DNA from: Coccinella septempunctata
Lineage: Eukaryota; Arthropoda; Insecta; Coleoptera; Coccinellidae
Length of the DNA stretch: 64,000 nt
Assembly (NCBI RefSeq): GCF_907165205.1
Contig: NC_058191.1
Span: 9,240,501 to 9,304,500, forward strand
Reading direction: 5' to 3'
Numbering within the stretch: the stretch's first letter is position 1; every line of letters begins with the position of its first letter. The notes beneath the pieces are model-generated. The model saw only the letters and a list, made by a program, of their open reading frames with translations. It made no database searches and was not told the origin of the DNA. Below are positions 1 through 11,144 of the stretch, piece by piece. The translations under genes were made by a program, and so were the position numbers.

Positions 1-290
1 AATATGCCTCAAGATAATCCCTTTTGTCAACTAACTTCAGGTTGGGGTAATAATATAATGCATTCAAATTTTGAGACCATCAAGGCGTTTTTGTTTATAG
101 GTATGTTCCTTGGATTATTCGGATTTTCGATCAACGGTGCTGAAAAGTAAATGAAGATATCATCAGCGAATCTGACGATGTGGTTTTTGGTTGAACTGAG
201 AATATTGTTTACTGTTCCTTGTTTTCTGAAATTTTCTAGGGTTTTCCAATCTCTGGAACAAAATCAATCGCACCTACTATTTCGATTCAA
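1..290 (-). pseudogene. Possible LINE reverse-transcriptase fragment
   Basis: On the minus strand one frame reads HIVRFADDIFIYFSA followed by PLIENPNNPRN. This resembles the catalytic A/C block of non-LTR reverse transcriptases (F/Y-A-D-D followed by a hydrophobic strand). The frame is short and its upstream part, around the phrase 'IGKP', is degenerate. A related stretch (AGGGTTTTC then AATCTCTGRAACAAAATC) recurs near 56440-56480, as expected for a dispersed repeat. The fragment is cut at its right by the start of duplicated block A at 296. It is too short to place in a clade, and a chance FADD motif cannot be excluded. Confidence 0.3.
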
Positions 291-295
291 ATGGA

Positions 296-1857
296 AAAGA
301 TTTTTATGGCTCTCTTTTGAGATTTAATGTTCACATAATAATATATTGAATTGGAAATATCGAGCAATATTTCTAGGGATGATAGGAGATCATTAATATA
401 TGTAGGTATTGTATACGGGTGTATACGTATTGAAATGACGATTTGAAGCATTGAAATAAAAGGGAATACCTCTGATATATCAATCAAGATTTACCGTTTT
501 CGAGCTGTTCAAGATTGAATATAAAGCTATTCGTGTTTGTAGGGTATAACACCAACAAGATGAACCGAAGTTATTTACTAGTACTTCTATTTATGATATA
601 GAGTACCATCAACAATTGGAATACAATTTATAAAAACTTGAAAATTCATAAGTCAACTTGGGGCAAATGCCTCGGGGTGTAAGATAGTTTATTGATTTTT
701 GCCTTTGTCGGTTATTGAATTGTTTCAAATAGTTAAATGGGTAATGAAATGTAGAGAGATTTTCCAAAAATAAAATTCTCAACCCCTAAGAATTGAGTTT
801 GAAAAAAGTTGTGTGAGCAATATCTACTTAGGGCTTTATATTGGGACATGTAAAGTTTTATGACTCGGTGCTTTCAAGTACCCGTGGAAAAAATAAGAAC
901 CGTCAATTCGTTTACTTCTTCCAAGGCTGTATATTGAAAGGGGTGTCGAATTTGAAAAAAATTTATATGAACTACCCCTGCTAATTTTCATCGCGAAATC
1001 GTGAAGACCTTCGCATTCATTTACAGACACCCTGTATAGATGCTATAACGGTCGGCGCTGTACTCAGCTACAGAAAGTTATGCCAGCCGGTGTTCAAGAA
1101 CTTACGTTCACCTCAAATCCTTCTTTCTCAGAATTAGAAAATTGTCGGGAACCCTTCTAGCTGATGTGTTTTCGTCCGAGTAGAATCCCCTGCAATTCGA
1201 CATAAGGGTTGGTTTATGTAGAGTTCCTAAGAACCAAGACGCGAGAAAGGAAGAATAAATCCACCGTAAGAGTAATACGAACTTTGCCCTTCGTTCAGGG
1301 AATCAATTATGTGACATAGGATAGGCTTCCCTATACAAGCTTAAAAAAAAAACTTAAGCTTCAATATGGTTAGGATGTAAACAGCAGTAAATTTTTTGTC
1401 AGTATTTCTGAAGCTTTCTTTCAAATACTTTCAATAAATTATAATCCTCATAAAAACTATCGCGAATTTTACAGCTGGTTACAAATGTCGAATGAAGCAG
1501 GTTCCATGCACATCATTTGTTAATTCTGTGTTTTCGATTAAAATATTGATCAAATTCGCCTAGAAGAACGTGCTTTAGCAGGTCCTATGTTACTTAATGT
1601 AGCTAGCCGCTGCTCCACAGTGGTGTTCCTTCGATAAGACCACAGTGGGTACGAAGAAATTGACCGAAAATGAACCTCAGCTTGTCCGGCTAAGTTCTTC
1701 ATTTCTCACGGCTTACGTTTCTCCACTATCTCCTTATTCGAGTTTTCGGCGTTCAACGATTCAATTTATATGCCATCGAGGGACCGGCTCTTCCATTGCT
1801 GATTCAGTGAAGAAGTTTATATGCACACACGATCTGACATCGATAATCTCCTCCCCT
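296..1857. repeat. Duplicated block A, copy 1
   Basis: This 1562-bp block recurs at 5123-6684 with a constant offset of 4827 bp. I saw no indel, and the small frames inside are identical in both copies. The match starts at AAAGATTTTTATGG and stops abruptly in CTCCTCCCCT. The block holds no frame that I recognise as a gene. It contains one lone CACCCTGTATAG motif near 1030-1038, typical of transposon ends in this window, and a small hairpin formed by two CCACAGTGG boxes near 1615-1650. Confidence 0.93.
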
Positions 1858-4029
1858 TTATATCTCGCTACGGCTCAGGCCGTGGAAGGTGGAATTTATT
1901 ACGGAATTTTAATCGGACGATCGGTCGGCTACAAAACGGACGAACGGATACGTCCAATCCAGTCGATTCAGTTACTTTGATCGTTTCCACGTGAAACTCT
2001 TATGTTGATACATTATGGTTCTGGGGAAAAGGTGGGTGTCTTTGAGTTTATTCGATGATTTCAGACGTATATTTCATTAAATTGAAATTATTACATCTAG
2101 CAAAGAGAGGTCTCTTATCAAACAATGAATATATTTTCTTCTTCTTTGAGCAGGCTTATAGCCTCAATTTGTCAGATGATGACTGTTCAAAATCGTGGGT
2201 GATTTTGCAAAAATTAAAGCAGTGGACTATTACCAGATGATTGAGTTGGAGATGGTAGAGTAAAAACATTTATTTAATATCGTTCACAATCATAAAATGA
2301 ATAAGTTACCTGCATGAAGCTAATACAGTAATACTAACAACATCTAATGACTCAGAGAGACATCATTCAACTAAAAATAGAGATAATTCAGAGTATTTCA
2401 AATGAGAAGTTAATACATTAAATGTGAGTCGAGTAATAAAGTTATAATTTGAATATTAGCGAGCAAAAATATTGTAAGTTAAATGAGAAGAGCATGAATA
2501 TTATAATTAATATATATAACGCTGGTCTTGAAGAATGCAAAATTTATCAATGAATACAACAGAGAAGTACTGTTTACAAGTGAGCACGATTAGAACGTCC
2601 ATCAGAAAAATAGAAAATATAATTGATGAATTATGAAAGGTACAAAATGAGAGTACTAATGAGGGAAACCACTAATCGTTGGTTTCGAGAAGAGCAAAAA
2701 GCTTGAGAACTAATCTGTATGGCGAGCAGGATGAATGAAAATGAGCGTATATCAATGAGAGTACAAAATATAATAAGCAGATCATACAAATGGACAGAGT
2801 ACACGATTGCCAGAGCAGACCTTCTTGGGTGGAACCAGGACGAGAGACTGTCAACCAGTATCATGGCTTACCACTGACCGTTGCACCATATTTGAGAAGT
2901 TCACATCGTGTTCTGAAGAAAAATTTCTAAATCCAGGACCTATCCTGCAAAACGGGAGGATTCATTGATCTATAATTCTACAACAGTAATTAGAGAGGTT
3001 GATAAGAGTCAACTTGAAAACTGAAATAAACATATCCATTTCCGTGGGAGAAAATCTAGAGAGGACTGAAAATCTATGTAAATTATAAAATATCATAAAA
3101 TACATATTCCGGAAAAGGCATTTAATAGAGTGGAACATATCAATTTAGCAGTAGGTACTAGTAAGTATTATAAATCTGTTTGAAGATTCTGAAATAATCT
3201 TGCACGTGGACTCATTTCATAATAATGAAAAGAACGTGAAAATGATTAAATTGATAATTTTGAGAAGACTGAGAGTACATTAACTTTCGAGTAGAACAAT
3301 TTAGAACCAGAAGTGAATGAGGAGACTAGAAAGAGAATTACTTAAATGAGGTGAACTGTTAGAGATGTTTTACGAAGAAATCGAGATTAACACAACGAGA
3401 CGTTATTTCATCAATGTGAACTAAGAGAATGATAAGAGAATATGTAGTTTTCCAAATCGGAAAACACTGAGAGTGGGGCTGCTGCTTCGGTCAATTAGCG
3501 CACCGCAGAATTGGGGTGGCCATCCGGAGCTAGTCAGCAGTGTAGACAAGTGGAAGGTCGGAGAGGGCATGGTCAATTTTCAACAATAGCAGATACATAA
3601 ATCAGCGTTTTGGATGTCTCTCCAAAGCTGTCGTGTGAAAAATCTATTGTATTTTCAAGATCAGATGGTAGGAAGAAAAGAAGGTTGTATGATGTACGCA
3701 TTTTTAGCGTTGGGGAAAGTGTCTGCAGATTTTCAAAAACGTCACAAAAATAGTCAGGCGTATTTACTCGAGCCTGTCACCTTAATATACTGTATATCTG
3801 ATAGTTTGCGTGGTGGGGTTGGCCGTACGGAGCGTATCAGATTTTCAGAGGACATGTAATCGGACCGAAAGGAAGCTACTTTTCACTTGGTGAAAACTTT
3901 CAGTGTATGTTTATGTAAAACACGAGACAGGTGTTTTGATATATGCATTTCATAAATATTCCATCAATTGGTGCGTTCACTCTGAAAAACTGAATAGTTC
4001 GCAAAGTGTTACAGCTGGGGCCTAAACAA
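1858..4029. other. Block M, present only between A and B of the first copy
   Basis: About 2.2 kb separates A from B in the first copy and is absent from the second, where A' joins B' directly at 6684/6685. I see no terminal inverted repeats or target-site duplication at its edges, so an insertion by a classical transposon is not shown; deletion from the second copy is equally possible. The interior is AT-rich with only short, unrecognised frames. A GC-richer patch lies at about 3475-3560. Confidence 0.6.
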
Positions 4030-5121
4030 ATAATAATATCTACGATTTAACTAAGTTGGAATCTTGCGTTTTGCAGCAAAACTCACTATCGACATTAAGA
4101 TTATTCTCTAGTTGTTGACGATTTCCTAAGAACAGTTATTCTTATTATTTTTGAGGAAACATTTTTAGTTATCATTCATTGTATACTAGGTATATACAGG
4201 GGGTATGGTCCATATTAAGCCAAGAATATCAGAGCGGTGACTACGGTTACTCTGGTGACTCAAAGTGTCAGCTGCAAAATTAATTTCATTTCTCAAAATT
4301 TTTCGATTATAAATAAGCATTGTGATGGGCTTTTTCTCTCACCCTGGACGCTCCTCACCTTTGCTCGGGCGCCAGTTTGGCAATCAGTGGAACCCCACGT
4401 CTCTCACAGAATCTCCAAAGAATTAGAGAGCCCGGGTAGACTTAAATGATCTGTGGAGAAGGGTAGCAGTGAAAACTAGGGTGGTAGCGTCTTTTTGGTC
4501 TCTGCCTTCTGACGGTTTTTAATCATTCAAAAAGAGAACCTACCTCTTCTGACGAAAATCTTGCTGTAAAACTGATTTAGCTAACAAACTCTCACTGGCA
4601 AAAATAACTGGCAACAAAAAAAACGTTCAGTTCTTTATTCCTACTGGATTAAATTATATACAGAAATGTACAAGTAATATAAAATGTTGATGTTGTGGGG
4701 GCGGCTGATGAAATACGTTCTCTCCAGGAAAATACGGTTGAAATAGATGGTAAATACGGTTAAATTTTGTATGGTCACTCCAGAGGAGTACGGTGGAAAT
4801 AGACGAAGAATACGGTAAACTTTTGAAATCCTGGCAAGTCTCAGTCCAATTGCAGTGCACTCTGTTCCTCTCTCTCTTTCTCTCTCTCTCTCTATCTCTT
4901 TGTGACCCTCAAAATGGCAGCCAGTCAGACAGCAGGTCGGAAGAAGCTGTCAACCTGTAACTTGATCGGTCGGAAGTCGGCAATATATTAACAAAATGAG
5001 CACCAAAAATACGGTAGGAGCCCCAAGTCCTCCTGGGGCCCAACGGCGGTCGAACGGTCGCGGAAGCCGGCACTCCTCTACACAGCCTTCAATAACTAAA
5101 TCAAGTTTAAACGGTATGGTA
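4030..5121. repeat. Duplicated block B, copy 1
   Basis: This 1092-bp block recurs at 6685-7776 with an offset of 2655 bp and no difference that I noticed. It contains a CT-rich microsatellite (4866-4900), a 25-codon frame starting ATGGCAGCCAGTCAGACAGC, repeated AATACGGT motifs, and an ATG at 4996 opening a frame MSTKNTVGAPSPPGAQ. In this copy the frame is cut after about 40 codons by the junction with block A'. The pyrimidine tract, small ORF and ATG resemble the 5' leader of a retroelement or gene, but I cannot name it. Confidence 0.93.
4866..4900. repeat. CT-rich microsatellite (block B)
   Basis: An impure (CT)n run, CTCTCTCTTTCTCTCTCTCT with a TATCTCTTT tail, lying just upstream of the small ATG frames of block B. 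It is repeated at 7521-7555. Confidence 0.85.
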
Positions 5122-5122
5122 T

Positions 5123-6684
5123 AAAGATTTTTATGGCTCTCTTTTGAGATTTAATGTTCACATAATAATATATTGAATTGGAAATATCGAGCAATATTTC
5201 TAGGGATGATAGGAGATCATTAATATATGTAGGTATTGTATACGGGTGTATACGTATTGAAATGACGATTTGAAGCATTGAAATAAAAGGGAATACCTCT
5301 GATATATCAATCAAGATTTACCGTTTTCGAGCTGTTCAAGATTGAATATAAAGCTATTCGTGTTTGTAGGGTATAACACCAACAAGATGAACCGAAGTTA
5401 TTTACTAGTACTTCTATTTATGATATAGAGTACCATCAACAATTGGAATACAATTTATAAAAACTTGAAAATTCATAAGTCAACTTGGGGCAAATGCCTC
5501 GGGGTGTAAGATAGTTTATTGATTTTTGCCTTTGTCGGTTATTGAATTGTTTCAAATAGTTAAATGGGTAATGAAATGTAGAGAGATTTTCCAAAAATAA
5601 AATTCTCAACCCCTAAGAATTGAGTTTGAAAAAAGTTGTGTGAGCAATATCTACTTAGGGCTTTATATTGGGACATGTAAAGTTTTATGACTCGGTGCTT
5701 TCAAGTACCCGTGGAAAAAATAAGAACCGTCAATTCGTTTACTTCTTCCAAGGCTGTATATTGAAAGGGGTGTCGAATTTGAAAAAAATTTATATGAACT
5801 ACCCCTGCTAATTTTCATCGCGAAATCGTGAAGACCTTCGCATTCATTTACAGACACCCTGTATAGATGCTATAACGGTCGGCGCTGTACTCAGCTACAG
5901 AAAGTTATGCCAGCCGGTGTTCAAGAACTTACGTTCACCTCAAATCCTTCTTTCTCAGAATTAGAAAATTGTCGGGAACCCTTCTAGCTGATGTGTTTTC
6001 GTCCGAGTAGAATCCCCTGCAATTCGACATAAGGGTTGGTTTATGTAGAGTTCCTAAGAACCAAGACGCGAGAAAGGAAGAATAAATCCACCGTAAGAGT
6101 AATACGAACTTTGCCCTTCGTTCAGGGAATCAATTATGTGACATAGGATAGGCTTCCCTATACAAGCTTAAAAAAAAAACTTAAGCTTCAATATGGTTAG
6201 GATGTAAACAGCAGTAAATTTTTTGTCAGTATTTCTGAAGCTTTCTTTCAAATACTTTCAATAAATTATAATCCTCATAAAAACTATCGCGAATTTTACA
6301 GCTGGTTACAAATGTCGAATGAAGCAGGTTCCATGCACATCATTTGTTAATTCTGTGTTTTCGATTAAAATATTGATCAAATTCGCCTAGAAGAACGTGC
6401 TTTAGCAGGTCCTATGTTACTTAATGTAGCTAGCCGCTGCTCCACAGTGGTGTTCCTTCGATAAGACCACAGTGGGTACGAAGAAATTGACCGAAAATGA
6501 ACCTCAGCTTGTCCGGCTAAGTTCTTCATTTCTCACGGCTTACGTTTCTCCACTATCTCCTTATTCGAGTTTTCGGCGTTCAACGATTCAATTTATATGC
6601 CATCGAGGGACCGGCTCTTCCATTGCTGATTCAGTGAAGAAGTTTATATGCACACACGATCTGACATCGATAATCTCCTCCCCT
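5123..6684. repeat. Duplicated block A', copy 2
   Basis: Second copy of block A, offset +4827 from 296-1857. It follows block B without a gap (junction at 5121/5122, inside GGTATGGTATAAAGATT) and is itself followed directly by B'. The order A-M-B-A'-B' therefore reads as a tandem duplication of a 4.8-kb segment in which one copy lacks M. Near-identity over 1.5 kb implies a recent event or an assembly artefact. Confidence 0.93.
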
Positions 6685-7776
6685 ATAATAATATCTACGA
6701 TTTAACTAAGTTGGAATCTTGCGTTTTGCAGCAAAACTCACTATCGACATTAAGATTATTCTCTAGTTGTTGACGATTTCCTAAGAACAGTTATTCTTAT
6801 TATTTTTGAGGAAACATTTTTAGTTATCATTCATTGTATACTAGGTATATACAGGGGGTATGGTCCATATTAAGCCAAGAATATCAGAGCGGTGACTACG
6901 GTTACTCTGGTGACTCAAAGTGTCAGCTGCAAAATTAATTTCATTTCTCAAAATTTTTCGATTATAAATAAGCATTGTGATGGGCTTTTTCTCTCACCCT
7001 GGACGCTCCTCACCTTTGCTCGGGCGCCAGTTTGGCAATCAGTGGAACCCCACGTCTCTCACAGAATCTCCAAAGAATTAGAGAGCCCGGGTAGACTTAA
7101 ATGATCTGTGGAGAAGGGTAGCAGTGAAAACTAGGGTGGTAGCGTCTTTTTGGTCTCTGCCTTCTGACGGTTTTTAATCATTCAAAAAGAGAACCTACCT
7201 CTTCTGACGAAAATCTTGCTGTAAAACTGATTTAGCTAACAAACTCTCACTGGCAAAAATAACTGGCAACAAAAAAAACGTTCAGTTCTTTATTCCTACT
7301 GGATTAAATTATATACAGAAATGTACAAGTAATATAAAATGTTGATGTTGTGGGGGCGGCTGATGAAATACGTTCTCTCCAGGAAAATACGGTTGAAATA
7401 GATGGTAAATACGGTTAAATTTTGTATGGTCACTCCAGAGGAGTACGGTGGAAATAGACGAAGAATACGGTAAACTTTTGAAATCCTGGCAAGTCTCAGT
7501 CCAATTGCAGTGCACTCTGTTCCTCTCTCTCTTTCTCTCTCTCTCTCTATCTCTTTGTGACCCTCAAAATGGCAGCCAGTCAGACAGCAGGTCGGAAGAA
7601 GCTGTCAACCTGTAACTTGATCGGTCGGAAGTCGGCAATATATTAACAAAATGAGCACCAAAAATACGGTAGGAGCCCCAAGTCCTCCTGGGGCCCAACG
7701 GCGGTCGAACGGTCGCGGAAGCCGGCACTCCTCTACACAGCCTTCAATAACTAAATCAAGTTTAAACGGTATGGTA
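6685..7776. repeat. Duplicated block B', copy 2
   Basis: Second copy of block B, offset +2655 from 4030-5121. It runs on into unique sequence at 7777, so the frame opened by the ATG at 7651 is not truncated here and continues to 7884. It includes the CT microsatellite at 7521-7555. Confidence 0.93.
7521..7555. repeat. CT-rich microsatellite (block B')
   Basis: Copy of the 4866-4900 CT run, identical as far as I compared, in the second B block. Confidence 0.85.
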
Positions 7777-8930
7777 GGTATTTTCAGCCAGTCCAACGGA
7801 CTAAAGAACGTGGAAAATAGCGAAGATATCCCCTCAGGTATGCACTACGTAAGGAATAATAATGCTACAAGTGACTTGCCTTAAACTTTCAAACGGTAAA
7901 AACACCTTCAGCACTTTCCTCTGCACCTCGATCTCATTTCATTCACTCTTGACCTTCAGCGCCGGGCGTCGAAGAAGTACCCCTCTCCTCGGAAAATTTG
8001 CCCCACTATGGGTAACTAATTTACTCATTGGATATACTGAAACTGTTCGGTCAATCAGCTGGCTCGGCAAGAGACGGAAACAACTGAATACAAGGAAGAA
8101 CGGAACAATTTGAAAGACCTTTTTCGACTCAGAAAAAGTACGGTTGATCGGAAAGAATTATAAAATATATGAACTATGAAAACAAAAGACATATACGGTT
8201 TCCGCTACAAATATGGGACTGGTCGGTGGAAAACAATGACATAATATCAATCGGTTCAAAGCCTCATGATAATATAACGGTTCTTCCAAAATATTTCGAT
8301 TGCCAGGTCCTATTATGAAAGTATCGGTGAAGAAATTTCCTTTCGTGGAGGAGCAAAAATCTGCCTCGTCACATCATAAGGATCTTTTAAAAACGCACGG
8401 AAGTAAAAAAAAATACGATTCTTCCAATATCGCTGAAACCTTTAGAAAACCGAGACAAGAATTAAATTCAGAACTATGAAATTTTCTCTAGGGAGCTATA
8501 GCTTTCGCCAATTGCTGAGAAAAAAACTCTCAAACCCATCATTGTTATCCGGAGCGCTTCGGGAAGAAGAGAAACTTTACATATCATAGTCAAATAAGGT
8601 TGAACGTCAATCAACAACGTCGACTATCCGGAAAAACCACCGTAAAAAGACGTCCAATTTTCCAGCAACCATCGTCCGGACCACAGCGGCATTTCACATT
8701 GTTAATGCAGCAAATAGAAACGAGATTGAATTGCCCTGTTCTTCGGCGATATCGCCAGGTGCTTCTCCCGACCGAGTTCGCAGAAAAACCATGAAAATTT
8801 CAACGGACACGGCAGTGCTGAATGGCAACCGAAATACCCAGTCTGACGTTCCCTCATGTGAACGCTTACATTGGAAGCGATTCCGGAGCGGTGGAAAATA
8901 TAAAAAAAAGGAACCTCCATTTTCCTTGTT
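7651..8930 (+). pseudogene. Decayed coding region of unknown family
   Basis: The frame opens with MSTKNTVGAPSPPGAQRRSN and stays open to 7884 (77 codons), rich in Ser, Pro, Gly and Arg. Beyond it, shorter protein-like stretches appear in shifting frames: one around 8315-8450 rich in Lys and Ser (VSVKKFPFVEEQKSASS), and another around 8590-8930 (VRTTAAFHIVNAANRNE, then CSSAISPGASPDRVRRK). Higher GC and peptide-like composition than the neighbouring DNA suggest an eroded gene or the 5' part (gag-like or ORF1-like) of a retroelement. I do not recognise a domain. The start lies in duplicated block B'; the rest is unique, so only this copy could extend. Confidence 0.35.
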
Positions 8931-9051
8931 TGAAGGACGGTTGATGAGGGTGTCGGTGTTTATTATTTCAGATTTCGAAATTCGTATCTACAAAGTGTGC
9001 TTCACGAACTAGTAGACTCTATTGTATTGAATTTTGGCGTCGAAGGTTGAA

Positions 9052-9799
9052 TGTACAGGGTGGACAAAATTTGATGAGATTGAATGACCACTCTGTAACC
9101 GTAAAAGCTTGGGAAAAATGGATGGCACGTTTCCTATCTCGATTTTCAAAAGATGTGTAATGGCCAAAACCGCATCCCAAGTTATAAGAGAAAACTCATT
9201 TTTCGGCTCTTAGAATTGGTGGCTCAATTTCATGTGCAAAGTAATATCGAAAAACAAATGTTACATTCGAAAAAGACACATTCCAGAAAAAACTGCAAAA
9301 TTTCGACGAAACGGTAGATCGGTAAGAGCCCTTTACCGATTTCCAGAAGCGATAGAAACATAAATTTGATCAGGATTTCTTTTATGTAACTTAAGAATTT
9401 GCCTAGTCATCGTTCCCAAATGATCGACCTCTCTTATACAGGGTGTTCGTTATCAATGTCCAAATATGAATAATTTCAAATTGTTTTTTCTCGTTTTTTT
9501 CAAATGTAAGACCCTGTATTTTTTTTTACTCCTGCGTTCAGGAAGCATGAAAAATGAAAATAGCCCTTTGGTTAAATTGTAATGTAAGGTTTTAAACTGT
9601 GTACATCACCAAGGAAAAAAATACAGGGTGTTACATTTGAAAAAGTCGAGAAAAAACAATTTGTAATTCTTCATATTTGGACATTGATACGGACACCCTG
9701 TATAAGAGAGGTTGTTCGATGTTTGTCATCTGTTTTCTTCTAGCTCTTATAGTTCTCGAGATCCCCTCAGTAGACAACGAATTTTGCCCACCCTGTACA
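9052..9799. mobile_element. Foldback/MITE-like element with TACAGGGTGG ends
   Basis: The left end TGTACAGGGTGGACAAAATT pairs with the right end AATTTTGCCCACCCTGTACA as an inverted repeat of about 20 bp. The interior has no transposase frame, so this is non-autonomous. It carries a second inverted-repeat element inside it (9431-9709). The same end sequence (GGGTGGGCAAAATT) occurs at the right end of the 20.1-20.8 kb element, so the two probably share a family. Confidence 0.7.
9431..9709. mobile_element. Nested inverted-repeat element
   Basis: Arms of roughly 95 bp face each other. The left arm is CTCTTATACAGGGTGT...CGTTATCAATGTCCAAATATG...TTTCAAATGTAAGACCCTGTATT. The right arm carries the reverse order: AATACAGGGTGTTACATTTG, then CATATTTGGACATTGATAC, then ACACCCTGTATAAGAGAG. 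Each arm is itself bounded by an ACAGGGTGT-type motif at both ends. It lies within the 9052-9799 element and most likely inserted there later. Confidence 0.75.
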
Positions 9800-11142
9800 C
9801 CAAATCGCCCATTAATGACCCCTTTTAAAGGTATGACTTCATCTTAATGTATAATTGTCATGGGCAACCGAACATAGAAGTATTGAGCAGCCAGCCAAAT
9901 AATTATTTTATTTTTAAGTTTCATTGATTTTCCGAGTAGGGGTGCATTGAGGAAAGATGATACTGATTGTATAGGTTGCAGAAAAATTATTATCGTTCGA
10001 GAGTAATCAATACTATTATGTCATTTTTTTTCTGGGTATCGATAAAAATTTGTTCGCAATCAGGAATTCCCTATTTCTATTAGAAAATGAGGTCGACTGG
10101 AAAATTTTGTAATCAGTTAGTTTATTCATTTAGCGATTAGTGATGTCGAACATTTAACATGCGAGCTTCGCTCTCGCACGTTAAAATATCTCAATAATTA
10201 ATATCTGTCAATAATAAACTAGTTTATCAAAAATCTATTAATGGATATTGATCCAGAAAGACCATATATTCATCTGATCTAAAACTAAAAAAAGTTGGAC
10301 AGAAATATTGAAGAAAATCACACTCTATGCTCCTCAAAACTCCTTCATCGGTGCTGCATGCCGTGTCAGTTGGATAAAACTAGCCCTCCACCGTTCGCCC
10401 CCACAATGGCGATAAATGTTGACATATATATCCGGCATATATACGTACAGATAAATACACTGTCGAAGTTTTCGAAACAACCGAGAAGCGAGGGCTGGTC
10501 GGTTGGAGCCCATGAACACTCTGTGACAGGAAAAGTTTTACTGGAAGAGGGTACGTCAACGCCAACGGTTGTCCAACCCGTCGTTGGACTCGACAGAAAA
10601 ATGAGAATTTGGGAACTTCATGGTCTGGCTAGCGTGTATCGGATTCGTGTGGAGGATTTGTTTGGAGGTTGCCGAGATAAAAATTATAAATCCATATACG
10701 GTGGAGAGAAATGGTTTCAGTGTCAAACGAAAAGTAAAAAGAGGAAAAGTTTCATGAAGTGTTGCGAAGTCTCAATTACAACCCTAGTTCCATTAAGTAT
10801 TTTGGGCTTTGTCATTTCTTTTTATATTTTTCCATTGTGAATCTTCAGAATTTAGCGAATTCTGCTGAAAATTTCAAAGTACGTTTTGAAACACATACAT
10901 ACATATTTCTAAAGTGATGTCAAAATTCTCTTCTCATTTTTTTTCCGAAATATCATCTTGTCACGAAAAAAACATAATAATCACCTAACCCCACAATATT
11001 TTATATCAGAACTTTTTGGCATTACAACCTTTTTCGAATGGACGAGTTCAGAAACATTTGCCTACTTTGTAAATATTTCACTAACAAGGTGTACCAGAAG
11101 GCTCTCCAGTATCAACACTCCTATATTTATGTACACGATATC
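9800..11142. other. No recognised gene; one unresolved frame
   Basis: Mostly AT-rich sequence. A GC-richer patch at about 10340-10700 carries an open frame of about 180 codons on the plus strand (10295-10840) that opens with TTG, with its first internal ATG at PTMAINVD. It ends in a hydrophobic segment (LVPLSILGFVISFYIF). It has no family I recognise and no start context, so I do not call it a gene. A small palindrome GCGAGCTTCGCTCTCGC lies near 10160. Confidence 0.4.
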
Positions 11143-11144
11143 TA

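Noticed and set aside
4370..4410. LTR retrotransposon primer-binding site (GGGCGCCAGTTTGGCAATCA)
   Set aside because: Superficially LTR-like, but no tRNA match I can confirm, no polypurine tract and no internal pol region between the repeated blocks.
10295..10840. 181-codon plus-strand frame
   Set aside because: Opens with TTG, no recognisable family, low-complexity composition; noted as unresolved but not called a gene.
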